A stretch of DNA of 64,000 nucleotides. Origin: Ferdinandcohnia sp047238305. GTDB taxonomy: Bacteria > Bacillota > Bacilli > Bacillales > Bacillaceae_L. The number at the start of each line of letters is the position of its first letter. Position 1 is the stretch's first letter. Below, one piece after another: positions 37,112-46,255 of this stretch. The notes under the pieces were generated by a model that was not told the DNA's origin, searched no databases, and was given only the letters and a program-made list of their open reading frames with translations. The position numbers and the translations under genes are program-made. The stretch covers positions 1,054,001 through 1,118,000 of the forward strand of contig NZ_JBDFMO010000001.1 of assembly GCF_047238305.1 (NCBI RefSeq), given 5' to 3'.

Positions 37112-37253
37112 ATAGATAGATAGATAGATAAGAAAAGCGCAAGGCGCCCATTTATCGACGACAAGCATAAGACGAGCGCTGACAGAAGGTGCCTTTTACC
37201 TTCAGAAGCGATTGGCTTATGACCTCGAGTCGATGGTGCCTGGAGCTAGACAA
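37112..37253. repeat. GATA microsatellite and palindromic repeat, copy 2
   Basis: About five tandem GATA units (37113-37130) are followed by the roughly 120-bp imperfect palindrome AAAAGCGCAAGGCGCC ... GGTGCCTGGAGCTAGACA (37132-37253). This is the second copy of the element in the gyrB-gyrA gap. The centre AAGGTGCC-TTTTACCTT and block ATTGGCTTAT are shared. It sits in the rplI-dnaC gap. Confidence 0.75.
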
Positions 37254-37294
37254 CAATCACAAAAATTTATACAAATAAAGGGAGTGGAGAATAG

Positions 37295-38659
37295 TTGAGT
37301 GACATTTTTGCTGATCGTATTCCTCCGCAAAATATAGAAGCAGAGCAAGCTGTTTTAGGCGCCATTTTTCTAGAACCGAGTTCACTTACTCTTGCTTCAG
37401 AAGTATTGATTCCAGAAGACTTTTATCGGACATCTCACCAAAAGATTTTTGACGCAATGCTAAATCTCTCAGATAAAGGTGAACCGGTCGACCTTGTCAC
37501 GGTTACTTCTGAGTTAGCGGATGTCAAGATTTTAGATGAAATTGGTGGAGTTTCTTATTTAAGTGAATTGGCAGGCTCTGTTCCAACCGCAGCCAATATT
37601 GAATATTATGCGAAGATCATTGAAGAGAAATCGATTTTGCGCCGATTGATCCGCACGGCAACGACGATTGCAACGGATGGTTATTCACGTGAAGACGAGG
37701 TTGATTCTCTATTAAGTGAGGCCGAAAAAAATATTATGGAAGTGGCAAACCGTAAAAATGCGGGTGCTTTCCAAAATATTAAGGATGTTCTCGTCCAAAC
37801 CTATGACAATATTGAAACCCTTCATAATCGTGTAGGCGATATTACGGGAATTCCAACAGGATTTACAGAGCTTGACAAAATGACAGCTGGATTCCAACGA
37901 AATGATTTAATTATCGTGGCAGCCCGTCCATCTGTTGGTAAGACAGCCTTCGCTCTTAATATTGCGCAAAACGTAGCAACAAAGACTGATGAGAATGTCG
38001 CCATCTTTAGTCTAGAGATGGGGGCTGAGCAGCTAGTGATGAGGATGCTTTGCGCAGAAGGAAACATCAACGCCCAAAACCTACGTACCGGCTCCTTAAC
38101 ACCCGAGGATTGGAGTAAGCTAACGATGGCAATGGGAAGCTTATCAAATTCAGGAATTTATATTGATGATACCCCAGGCATTCGTGTTAATGAGATTCGC
38201 TCAAAATGCCGTAGACTAAAGCAAGAAAGTGGATTAGGGATGATTCTGATTGATTACCTTCAATTGATCCAAGGAAACGGCAGAAGCGGCGAAAACCGTC
38301 AACAAGAGGTTTCTGAAATCTCTCGTTCCTTAAAAGCATTAGCTCGTGAATTGAAGGTTCCGGTTATTGCCTTATCCCAGCTTTCCCGTGGAGTTGAACA
38401 AAGACAGGACAAGCGTCCAATGATGTCAGATATTCGTGAATCAGGAAGTATTGAGCAGGATGCAGATATTGTAGCTTTCTTATACCGTGATGATTATTAT
38501 GACAAAGAGTCAGAGAATAAGAATATCATTGAAATTATTATTGCAAAGCAACGTAACGGCCCAGTAGGAACAGTTTCGCTGGCTTTCGTCAAAGAATATA
38601 ATAAATTCGTCAATCTCGAACGAAGGTTTGACGACGCTGGTATTCCACCAGGAGCGTAA
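37295..38659 (+). CDS. dnaC: Replicative DNA helicase (DnaB-type; dnaC of Bacillus)
   Basis: A 454-residue hexameric 5'-3' helicase for the fork. The N-terminal domain has IPPQNIEAEQAVLGAIF, and the RecA-like domain has Walker A ARPSVGKTAFAL, Walker B MILIDYLQLIQG, QLSRGVEQR and the arginine finger region. The TTG start lies behind GGGAGTGGAGAATAG. It ends in a strong terminator and is followed by an M23 peptidase rather than purA. Confidence 0.97.
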   Translation: MSDIFADRIPPQNIEAEQAVLGAIFLEPSSLTLASEVLIPEDFYRTSHQKIFDAMLNLSDKGEPVDLVTVTSELADVKILDEIGGVSYLSELAGSVPTAANIEYYAKIIEEKSILRRLIRTATTIATDGYSREDEVDSLLSEAEKNIMEVANRKNAGAFQNIKDVLVQTYDNIETLHNRVGDITGIPTGFTELDKMTAGFQRNDLIIVAARPSVGKTAFALNIAQNVATKTDENVAIFSLEMGAEQLVMRMLCAEGNINAQNLRTGSLTPEDWSKLTMAMGSLSNSGIYIDDTPGIRVNEIRSKCRRLKQESGLGMILIDYLQLIQGNGRSGENRQQEVSEISRSLKALARELKVPVIALSQLSRGVEQRQDKRPMMSDIRESGSIEQDADIVAFLYRDDYYDKESENKNIIEIIIAKQRNGPVGTVSLAFVKEYNKFVNLERRFDDAGIPPGA

Positions 38660-38660
38660 A

Positions 38661-38695
38661 AAGGACGTGTCACAATTGTGATACGTCCTTTTTTT
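38661..38695 (+). terminator. dnaC terminator
   Basis: Long stem AAGGACGTGTCAC/GTGATACGTCCTT with a run of T. Confidence 0.93.
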
Positions 38696-38919
38696 AATCT
38701 ATGTCATTTTATCTATGAAATATGTTAAATGGATGCCTTTAGAAATAGGAAATCGACAGAAATTGCATAGTTCTATAAGTGGAAAGACCCAAGTCTATGT
38801 CAAAATCCTACAAAAACGTGTAAAAAAATGGAAGCAATGCTACAATTATATTACATATTGGAAACTAGTATACTATTTTTCAAATTCTATGGTAAATTAA
38901 TAAAGTATAAAATAGAGAG

Positions 38920-39028
38920 ATTTGTCGAACTATCGAATACGTCTTGGCGTATTTTGTAAGATAACGCTTTTCAACTCACAGGGTGAGAGGAACGAATTTT
39001 CGGACAAGCAACCTTTGTTCAGGGAGGA
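38920..39028 (+). promoter_or_regulatory. Structured leader of the M23 peptidase gene (unassigned)
   Basis: Before the peptidase RBS are AATACG/CGTATT (38937-38955) and CTCAC-AGGG-TGAG (38976-38990) hairpins, then GAACGAATTTTCGGACAAGC. The arrangement of short stems with GAGAGGAACGAA looks like a folded leader RNA, but it does not match the c-di-AMP (ydaO) riboswitch blocks. The remainder of 38696-38919 shows nothing recognisable. Confidence 0.35.
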
Positions 39029-39034
39029 AAGACC

Positions 39035-40471
39035 GTGTCAAATCAAAATAATAATAAAAAAGCACCAAGAACATACATGACTTTATTTAAACGAGTTGCC
39101 ATTACATCTGTTGCACTTTCAACACTTGTGTTTGGAACTGTATCTGCTGATACAAAAATTCAAACCGTGTATCACATATACATAGATGGCCAAAGAGTGG
39201 GAACAGTTGATTCCAAAAATGTCGTAGAAAAAGTAATTGATCAGAAAGTAAATTCTTTAAAGGACCAATATCAAGAACTAGACCTAGTCGCAGATAATGT
39301 ATCCATCATAGAAGAACAAGCTTTTCATCCTACTTTTAATAATGTTACTACTGCAAAGAAGTTAGAAACGGAACTTGAAATTGCAGCGGAAGCTAAAGCT
39401 ATTACTGTTGACGGAGAGCCAGTTGCATACCTTAAAAATGAGGAAGAAGCAAATGAAGCTCTTAAACAATTAAAATTACAATATGTAAACGAAGAAGAGT
39501 TGCAGCAACTTGAAGCTAGAGCAAACTCAGAAGAGCCTTTACCAGCATTAGCTGAAGGACAGTCTCGTTTATTAGACGTTTCATTTGTAGAAAAAGTTTC
39601 AATTTCAGACGAAAAAGTTTCACCTGAGCAGGTTAATAACCCTGCTGATACTGTTACATTGCTTCAAAAGGGAACTTTAGAGGAGAAAAAGTATCAGGTC
39701 AAAGAGGGAGATGTACTAGGATCTATCGCAGTTGACCATGATTTAAAAACTGCTGAATTACTAGCATTAAACCCAGGGATGACAGAAGATACTTTGCTTC
39801 AAATCGGACAAGAGCTAAATGTAACAGCATATAAACCATTTTTAACAGTTGTTGTTAAAAAAGAGCAAAACAAAAAAGAAACAATTAAGTTTGAAACAAA
39901 GGTAAATGAAAATTCAAATATGTTTAAAGGTGACAGAAAAGTAACCCAAGAAGGTCAAGATGGTGAAAAGACTGTTCACTATGAATATAAAATCATCAAT
40001 GGCGTGACAACTGAAACAAATAAGCTTGATGAGTCCATTATCAAGGAACCAGTAACTGAGATTATCGAAAAAGGAACGAAGGTTGTTCCATCTCGAGGAT
40101 CTGGTCAGCTTGCATGGCCGACAGTTGGCGGTTATATTTCTAGTCATGTTGGATATAGATGGGGAAAACTCCATAAAGGAATTGATATTGCAAGACCAAG
40201 CAATTATGCGATTAAGGCAGCTGACAATGGAACAGTAGTAGAAGCTGGTTATGATGGAAGCTTCGGTAATAAAGTTGTGATTAACCATAACAATGGAATG
40301 AAAACAGTTTATGCACACATGTCTTCCATTCACGTGAGTGTGGGACAAACAGTTTCGAGAGGTCAACAAATTGGTGTAATGGGATCAACAGGAAACTCAA
40401 CAGGAACTCACTTACATTTTGAATTATATATAAATGGGGCTCTGAAAAACCCGTTAGAATATCTAAACTAA
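39035..40471 (+). CDS. Exported murein endopeptidase with LysM, G5 and M23 domains
   Basis: A 478-residue cell-wall enzyme. The N-terminal signal/membrane segment spans about residues 15-38 (ends TVSADTK). A stretch with repeated alpha/beta segments follows, then LysM (about 223-265: YQVKEGDVLGSIAVDH), a G5 domain (about 285-350, ETKVNENSNMFKGD..) and a C-terminal M23 lysostaphin-like peptidase. That last domain has the zinc motif HKGIDIA (H-x3-D) and HLHFELY (HxH). It probably cleaves peptide cross-links of peptidoglycan. The GTG start lies behind AGGAGG. Its position just upstream of walR, the regulator of autolysins, is suggestive. Confidence 0.92.
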   Translation: MSNQNNNKKAPRTYMTLFKRVAITSVALSTLVFGTVSADTKIQTVYHIYIDGQRVGTVDSKNVVEKVIDQKVNSLKDQYQELDLVADNVSIIEEQAFHPTFNNVTTAKKLETELEIAAEAKAITVDGEPVAYLKNEEEANEALKQLKLQYVNEEELQQLEARANSEEPLPALAEGQSRLLDVSFVEKVSISDEKVSPEQVNNPADTVTLLQKGTLEEKKYQVKEGDVLGSIAVDHDLKTAELLALNPGMTEDTLLQIGQELNVTAYKPFLTVVVKKEQNKKETIKFETKVNENSNMFKGDRKVTQEGQDGEKTVHYEYKIINGVTTETNKLDESIIKEPVTEIIEKGTKVVPSRGSGQLAWPTVGGYISSHVGYRWGKLHKGIDIARPSNYAIKAADNGTVVEAGYDGSFGNKVVINHNNGMKTVYAHMSSIHVSVGQTVSRGQQIGVMGSTGNSTGTHLHFELYINGALKNPLEYLN

Positions 40472-40481
40472 TTCAGACTTA

Positions 40482-40511
40482 AAACCTTCAGCATGATGCT
40501 GGAGGTTTTTT
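40482..40511 (+). terminator. M23 peptidase terminator
   Basis: AACCTTCAGCAT/ATGCTGGAGGTT stem with a T-run. Confidence 0.92.
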
Positions 40512-40702
40512 CATAAGTATAAAGAATGACAAAGGCGTAAAAGGAGAGGACAAATGCCCTAAATCAGCGTTTTTTTCACACTTACTAATGATATACCTCC
40601 CTTTTTCTGCTAAAGTTAAAGATAAAGGTGCAAAATAAAAGGAACAATTCGAACTATATAAATGAAACCGTAAATTATTTCAAAGTGAAGGAGTAATCAC
40701 GA

Positions 40703-41410
40703 ATGGAAAAAGTAATTCTTGTAGTTGATGATGAGAAACCAATTGCAGATATATTGCAATTTAATCTAGAAAAAGAAGGATATAAGGTAGTTTGTGCTTA
40801 TGACGGTAATGAGGCCTTAGAAAAGGTGGAGGAGGTAGAGCCTGACCTTATTCTTCTCGACATCATGCTACCCCATAAGGATGGTATGGAGGTATGTCGT
40901 GAGGTACGAAAAAAACATGATATGCCAATTGTCATGTTGACAGCAAAGGACTCTGAAATTGACAAAGTATTGGGTCTTGAGCTAGGTGCTGACGATTATG
41001 TCACAAAGCCGTTTAGTACAAGAGAACTGCTTGCACGGGTAAAAGCAAATCTACGCAGGCACCAACAAATTTCCGAGGCGGTAAGCCAGGATACATCTAG
41101 TGAAATAACAGTAGGTTCACTTGTCATCCATCCTGATGCCTATGTAGTAAGTAAACGTGGTGAAACAATTGAATTAACTCATCGCGAATTTGAACTCTTG
41201 CATTATTTAGCGAAGCACTTAGGTCAAGTCATGACGAGAGAGCATTTATTACAAACAGTATGGGGCTATGACTATTTTGGAGATGTACGAACAGTAGACG
41301 TGACCGTCCGTCGTTTGCGCGAAAAAATTGAAGACAGCCCGAGTCATCCAACTTGGATTGTGACGAGACGTGGAGTTGGCTATTATTTACGAAATCCTGA
41401 TCAGGAGTAA
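40703..41410 (+). CDS. walR: Response regulator WalR (YycF)
   Basis: A 235-residue OmpR/PhoB-class regulator that controls peptidoglycan hydrolase genes and is essential in B. subtilis. The receiver domain has phospho-acceptor D53 in DLILLDIMLPHKDG; the winged-helix DNA-binding domain ends RRGVGYYL. The RBS GAAGGAG lies before the ATG. It starts the walRK-yycH-yycI-walJ operon. Confidence 0.98.
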   Translation: MEKVILVVDDEKPIADILQFNLEKEGYKVVCAYDGNEALEKVEEVEPDLILLDIMLPHKDGMEVCREVRKKHDMPIVMLTAKDSEIDKVLGLELGADDYVTKPFSTRELLARVKANLRRHQQISEAVSQDTSSEITVGSLVIHPDAYVVSKRGETIELTHREFELLHYLAKHLGQVMTREHLLQTVWGYDYFGDVRTVDVTVRRLREKIEDSPSHPTWIVTRRGVGYYLRNPDQE

Positions 41411-41418
41411 ATCCCAAA

Positions 41419-43248
41419 ATGAGACGACTAGGTTTTTTTCAGTCCATTCACATTAAATTTGCACTTATTTATTTGCTACTCATTTTAATTGCCATGCAAA
41501 TTATCGGGGTGTATTTTATTGGGAAACTGGAGTTGCGATTAGTAGAAAATTTTAAAGTATCGTTAAATGAACGCGTCAATATGTTAGCGTTTAGCATGGA
41601 ACAGGAAATGATTAAGGAGCGAGAGGATCCGGCAACTTTAGAAAAAGATATCCGGAGTATTTTAAGAGACTATGAGTCAGAGGATATTCAGGAAATCCAG
41701 GTAATTGATAATAAAAGCCGCGTAATAGGAAACTCAGATCCATATAGTCAAGGCGTTGTTGGACGAAAGTCAAATATAGATTTGGTCAAACGTACGTTAT
41801 TATTAGGCGATAGTCTAGATGATGTACGTCGTCAGGGATATGACCGCGTATATATATCTTCAACACCGATTCGTTCGAATGGAAATATCATTGGTGCCAT
41901 TTATTTAATCGCAAGGATGGAAAATGTCTATGATGATATTAAAGAAATCAATGATATATTCGTGACAGGTACCGGAATTGCGATGGCCATTACCGCAATT
42001 CTCGGGATCTTTGTTGCACAGACCATTACAAGACCTATTTCCGCAATGAGAAAGCATGTAGTGGAATTAGGGAAAGGGAATTATTCGAAGAAGGTAAAGG
42101 TGTTTGGCCAAGATGAGATTGGCCAATTGGCCATGACCTTTAATAATTTATCCAGCAAAATACAGGATGCACAGGCGACAACAGAAGGTGAACGTCGGAA
42201 GCTTTCTTCGGTATTGACACATATGACAGATGGGGTTATTGCCACTGACAAAAAGGGAAGGGTTATTTTAATAAATACACCTGCAGTCAATATGCTGGAT
42301 GTTTCACGTGAAACAGTTCTTAATGAATCCATTGTATCTGTCTTAGGATTAGACGAGCAATACACGTTTGAGCAGCTTGTTCACGATATTGATACAGAAA
42401 TACTTGATTTTAGTACCCATAAAAAGCAATACATTATTAAGGTTAGCTTTTCGGTTATTAAGAAGGAGTCAGGCTTTATTAATGGGTTAATTGCTGTTTT
42501 ATATGATGTAACCGAACAGGAAAAAATTGAAAGTGAACGAAGAGAGTTCGTAGCGAATGTTTCGCACGAATTAAGAACGCCATTAACGACCATGCGCAGT
42601 TATCTTGAAGCACTAGCAGATGGTGCTTGGAAGGACGAAAAAATAGCTCCACAATTTTTAAATGTGACACAAACTGAAACCGAGCGGATGATTCGACTCG
42701 TGAATGATTTGCTGAAACTATCAAAACTTGATAGCAAGGACTACAAATTCTCAAAGGAACTCATTAATTTCACAAAATATTTTCATCGAATTATTGACCG
42801 ATTTGAGATGTCGAAGGAGCAGCATGTATCATTCGTCCGTAATTTACCAGAGAAGTCAATTTATCTAGAATTGGATCCGGATAAAATTACACAGGTACTT
42901 GATAATGTTATATCAAATGCATTGAAGTATTCTCCAGAGGGAAGAACGGTCACTTTTGGATTGATTGAGGTAAATGATGAAATTGTAATAAGTGTGGCTG
43001 ACCAGGGCGTTGGAATCCCTAAGGATAACATTAATCGTATTTTTGACCGGTTTTACCGGGTGGATAAAGCACGAACTCGTAAATTAGGGGGAACTGGGTT
43101 GGGACTCGCAATCGCCAAAGAAATGGTCGTTGCTCATGGAGGTAGGATTTGGGCTGAAAGTGAAGAAGGGGTTGGAACAACTGTTTTCTTTACCCTACCA
43201 TCTGATGGAAATCAAGAGGGGCTAGAGGATGAATGGGATGAAGTATGA
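41419..43248 (+). CDS. walK: Sensor histidine kinase WalK (YycG)
   Basis: A 609-residue kinase for WalR. There are two transmembrane helices (about 10-30 and 180-205) with an extracellular PAS-like domain between, then HAMP (about 205-255) and a cytoplasmic PAS (260-365). HisKA carries H in FVANVSHELRTPL, and the HATPase domain has DNVISNALKYS and GTGLGLAIAKEM. The gene contains a perfect parS (42300-42315) in the PAS segment. It overlaps yycH. Confidence 0.97.
   Translation: MRRLGFFQSIHIKFALIYLLLILIAMQIIGVYFIGKLELRLVENFKVSLNERVNMLAFSMEQEMIKEREDPATLEKDIRSILRDYESEDIQEIQVIDNKSRVIGNSDPYSQGVVGRKSNIDLVKRTLLLGDSLDDVRRQGYDRVYISSTPIRSNGNIIGAIYLIARMENVYDDIKEINDIFVTGTGIAMAITAILGIFVAQTITRPISAMRKHVVELGKGNYSKKVKVFGQDEIGQLAMTFNNLSSKIQDAQATTEGERRKLSSVLTHMTDGVIATDKKGRVILINTPAVNMLDVSRETVLNESIVSVLGLDEQYTFEQLVHDIDTEILDFSTHKKQYIIKVSFSVIKKESGFINGLIAVLYDVTEQEKIESERREFVANVSHELRTPLTTMRSYLEALADGAWKDEKIAPQFLNVTQTETERMIRLVNDLLKLSKLDSKDYKFSKELINFTKYFHRIIDRFEMSKEQHVSFVRNLPEKSIYLELDPDKITQVLDNVISNALKYSPEGRTVTFGLIEVNDEIVISVADQGVGIPKDNINRIFDRFYRVDKARTRKLGGTGLGLAIAKEMVVAHGGRIWAESEEGVGTTVFFTLPSDGNQEGLEDEWDEV
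42300..42315. promoter_or_regulatory. parS site 4 (inside walK)
   Basis: Perfect TGTTTCACGTGAAACA, encoding DVSRET within walK. Confidence 0.93.
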
Positions 43249-44551
43249 ATCAATTAAAACAACCATATTAATCATCTTGGTGCTTTTAAGCATTGTTTTG
43301 ACTTGGACTTTGTGGACTTATCAGCCCCAATATAAGGACATACAATCAGACGGTGTAGTTGAGGAAGTAACGGAAAATGTTCGAAAGGAAACATCCTTGA
43401 TTATTAAACCAAGTAAAGTTCTCTATCACATTGAGGGCAGGCATTTTGGAACCTTTAGTGAGACAGAACTAAATCGAGTGATGAAAGAGATCCGGACCTG
43501 GGAGATTCAAGATGTTCAAAACATTACACATACTGTTCAAGATGATGGTTTAGCGGACTTTTTGAGTCGAAATGGACATGTTGAAATTTTCTTCCCAGAT
43601 CCATTTCCTTTGCAATTATATAAATCATTTTTAAAAATAAATGATAAAGAACATTCGTTGATTTCATTTGATCGATTTGTCATTGATGTTAATTCAGAGA
43701 ATCGTGAAGAGGGCATCGTGTACTTTGTGTCAACAGGTGACAACTTGGTGTATGAGGGCAGGATTAATAGCGGGTTACCTCGAGACTTTAGAAGAAGTTT
43801 CTATACTACAGCAACGAGATATCCTGAGCAAATTGAATATTCACTTTCAGAGACGAATTCGGTTTATTTGCCAAAGGATGAGATATCTGTAAATCGCCTT
43901 GACTATTTTACTGATACAATCGATATCAAAACCTTTGTTGACCGCTTATTTACGGATTCCGACCTTGTAAAAGGGGATAGACTTTCTACAGGTGAGGTTT
44001 ATACGGATGGAACAAGACTTCTAAGAATCTATACCAATCAGAAGTACATTGAATTCATTAATCCAACGAGAATGAGTGGAAATCAGTCTGATACGACAGA
44101 TTTAATTCAGACAAGTATTGATTTTGTTAATGAACATGTTGGCTGGACAGATGACTATCGCTTTTTTAGCTGGAATAAAGAGAGCCAAATGACAAAGTTT
44201 AAATTATTTGTTAAAAACATTCCTGTCTTTAATAGTAATGGTCTAGTTGATATTACACAGCAATGGGAAAATAATGAGATTGTGGAATATGACCATCCAT
44301 CGGTAAGCCTACAAATTGGTTTGCCTCCAAGCGAGAAGAAACTTTCAAATGGTGAATTGGTAATGGAGACAATCACCTCTATACCGAATTTTAATCCTGA
44401 GCTGCTTGACAGTGTGACAGTTGCATATGAGTTAAAGGAGAATAAAGATAATTCCCAATTTGTTTCACTTCAACCGACTTGGTACTACAGGTATAATGGA
44501 AAATGGGAAAAGGTTAAGGATATAGGGGGGCATGAAGATGGATTGGAGTAA
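43238..44551 (+). CDS. yycH: WalK regulatory protein YycH
   Basis: A 437-residue protein with one N-terminal transmembrane helix (KYESIKTTILIILVLLSIVL) and a large extracytoplasmic part. With YycI it inhibits WalK at the membrane in B. subtilis. The ATG at 43238 is 9 nt from AGAGG; a further ATG at 43229 directly abuts it. The gene overlaps both walK (11 nt) and yycI (14 nt). Confidence 0.93.
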   Translation: MKYESIKTTILIILVLLSIVLTWTLWTYQPQYKDIQSDGVVEEVTENVRKETSLIIKPSKVLYHIEGRHFGTFSETELNRVMKEIRTWEIQDVQNITHTVQDDGLADFLSRNGHVEIFFPDPFPLQLYKSFLKINDKEHSLISFDRFVIDVNSENREEGIVYFVSTGDNLVYEGRINSGLPRDFRRSFYTTATRYPEQIEYSLSETNSVYLPKDEISVNRLDYFTDTIDIKTFVDRLFTDSDLVKGDRLSTGEVYTDGTRLLRIYTNQKYIEFINPTRMSGNQSDTTDLIQTSIDFVNEHVGWTDDYRFFSWNKESQMTKFKLFVKNIPVFNSNGLVDITQQWENNEIVEYDHPSVSLQIGLPPSEKKLSNGELVMETITSIPNFNPELLDSVTVAYELKENKDNSQFVSLQPTWYYRYNGKWEKVKDIGGHEDGLE

Positions 44552-45311
44552 AACCAAGTCTGTATTTATCATTACCTTCCTGATTCTAAATATCTTTTTA
44601 GGGTATCAGCTTGTTCAGAAAAGGGATAATAGCCAACTCGATGCCATTGCAGAACGTACTATCGATGAGAAGCTAGCGGATGAAGAAATTACGTATGAAG
44701 CTTTGCCGAAGGAACCGAAGGAATTAAGTTATATCAGTGGCAAGGTACAGATTTTTAAAGAAGATGATATCAAAAAACTAAAAAACCAAGAGGTTAACAT
44801 AGAAACCGCTGGGGTGTTAAAGGGTAAATTTAGTGACTCTATTAAAATATCGTTAACTGACCAAGTGGTGCATCAATTTGTGAAGGACCATTTGCTAAGC
44901 GGTGAGAAATATACCGTTTGGAGTGTGGATCAAGAGACAGGGACGATTGTTTTAGTTCAACAACATAACAATTACAAGATATTTGATACGTCTCTAAATA
45001 TTAGTGGGGTTATTTACTTATCTATAAATGAAGATCATGAAGTCGTATCCTATGAGCAAACACTACTTTCTGACTTTGAAGAGCATAAGTTGGAAGAGGT
45101 AATTTCGCCTATCAAAACCCTAGAAAATCTTTATGATAATTACCATTTAAAATCAGGCAGCCATGTGTCTAAAGTGGAAATTGGGTATTACCCACTCGTT
45201 CCAAATTCTGAATCACAGCTATTAGCACCGACGTGGCATGTTGTTATTGATGATGAGATAGATATTTACGTAAATGCCATTGAAGGACAAATTCTAAATA
45301 AGACGGAGTGA
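44538..45311 (+). CDS. yycI: WalK regulatory protein YycI
   Basis: A 257-residue membrane-anchored partner of YycH. The helix FIITFLILNIFLGYQLV near the N-terminus precedes an extracytoplasmic domain. The ATG at 44538 behind GGGGGG gives MDWSKTKSVFII, matching B. subtilis YycI. It directly abuts walJ. Confidence 0.93.
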   Translation: MDWSKTKSVFIITFLILNIFLGYQLVQKRDNSQLDAIAERTIDEKLADEEITYEALPKEPKELSYISGKVQIFKEDDIKKLKNQEVNIETAGVLKGKFSDSIKISLTDQVVHQFVKDHLLSGEKYTVWSVDQETGTIVLVQQHNNYKIFDTSLNISGVIYLSINEDHEVVSYEQTLLSDFEEHKLEEVISPIKTLENLYDNYHLKSGSHVSKVEIGYYPLVPNSESQLLAPTWHVVIDDEIDIYVNAIEGQILNKTE

Positions 45312-45317
45312 ATGATT

Positions 45318-46112
45318 ATGGGGTTGCATTTTAGTGTGCTCGCAAGTGGGAGCACAGGAAATGCGTTCTATGTTGGTACAGACAAGCATTCCTTGCTTGT
45401 AGATGCAGGGTTAAGTGGGAAACAACTAGAACTTTTATTTAAAGAAATCAACAAGGAAATTAAACATCTTTCAGGCATCCTTGTGACGCATGAGCATAGT
45501 GACCATATAAAAGGGCTTGGTGTACTCGCAAGAAAGTACAAGCTTCCCATTTATGCGAATGAAAAGACATGGAAGGCAATGGAGCACAATATTGGAGAAA
45601 TCCCGACAGAGCAGAAGTTCATTTTTCAAATGGGGACGGTCAAGACATTTGGAAATATGGATGTTGAATCATTCGGTGTTTCTCATGATGCAGCCGAACC
45701 GATGTTTTACGTATTCCATCATGAGGGGAAAAAGGTTGTTGTCATTACGGATACAGGCTATGTCAGCGACAGAATGAAGGGTACGATAGAAAATGCCGAT
45801 GCCTATGTGTTCGAAAGCAATCATGATGTGTCAATGCTTCAAATGGGTCATTATCCATGGAGCATCAAGCGCCGTATTTTAAGCGATGTTGGGCACGTTT
45901 CAAATGAGGATGCTGCACTCGCAATGTCAGATGTAATTGGAGACCGCACGAAACGAATCTATTTGGCGCATTTAAGTAAGGATAATAACTTAAAAGAATT
46001 AGCACGCATGTCGGTTAAGCAAACCTTGGAAAGCAAAGGGTATGAGGTTGGAGAGCAATTCGATTTGTATGATACTGATCCAAAGATTCCAACCAAGCTT
46101 GCATATGTGTAA
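45318..46112 (+). CDS. walJ: Metallo-beta-lactamase-fold exonuclease WalJ (YycJ)
   Basis: A 264-residue hydrolase with HEHSDHIKG (HxHxDH zinc motif, about 58-66) and ITDTGYVSD. WalJ has been described as a DNA exonuclease needed for mismatch repair and for coordinating replication with division. GGAGTGA precedes the ATG at 45318; an ATG six bases earlier is possible. It ends the wal operon with a terminator, and htrC, usually next, is displaced to 51.6 kb. Confidence 0.92.
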   Translation: MGLHFSVLASGSTGNAFYVGTDKHSLLVDAGLSGKQLELLFKEINKEIKHLSGILVTHEHSDHIKGLGVLARKYKLPIYANEKTWKAMEHNIGEIPTEQKFIFQMGTVKTFGNMDVESFGVSHDAAEPMFYVFHHEGKKVVVITDTGYVSDRMKGTIENADAYVFESNHDVSMLQMGHYPWSIKRRILSDVGHVSNEDAALAMSDVIGDRTKRIYLAHLSKDNNLKELARMSVKQTLESKGYEVGEQFDLYDTDPKIPTKLAYV

Positions 46113-46153
46113 TAAAATAGCCCGGGGATTTATGCTAGGGTAAATTGTAATAG

Positions 46154-46190
46154 AAGCTCATTTGATTTTGATCAGATGGGCTTTTTGTTT
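46154..46190 (+). terminator. Terminator of the wal operon
   Basis: AGCTCATTTGAT / ATCAGATGGGCT stem (one or two mismatches) followed by TTTTTG. Confidence 0.8.
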
Positions 46191-46255
46191 TGGAAAATAC
46201 TTGCCGTACCCATAATTTTCTAGTAACTTGAAACTAGGATGAAAGTGGGGATGGT

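Noticed and set aside
37112..37130. GATA repeats as a CRISPR-like or phase-variation tract
   Set aside because: Only a few 4-bp units, outside any coding frame and with no spacer structure.
36986..37168. Small minus-strand frame after rplI
   Set aside because: No RBS; it covers the terminator-like hairpin and the repeat.
38715..38900. 61-residue open frame between dnaC and the M23 gene
   Set aside because: No plausible RBS, Lys/Tyr-rich chance composition, and it lies in a low-complexity AT-rich stretch.
38920..39028. c-di-AMP (ydaO) riboswitch before the M23 gene
   Set aside because: The conserved start and end blocks of that class could not be found; kept only as an unassigned structured leader.
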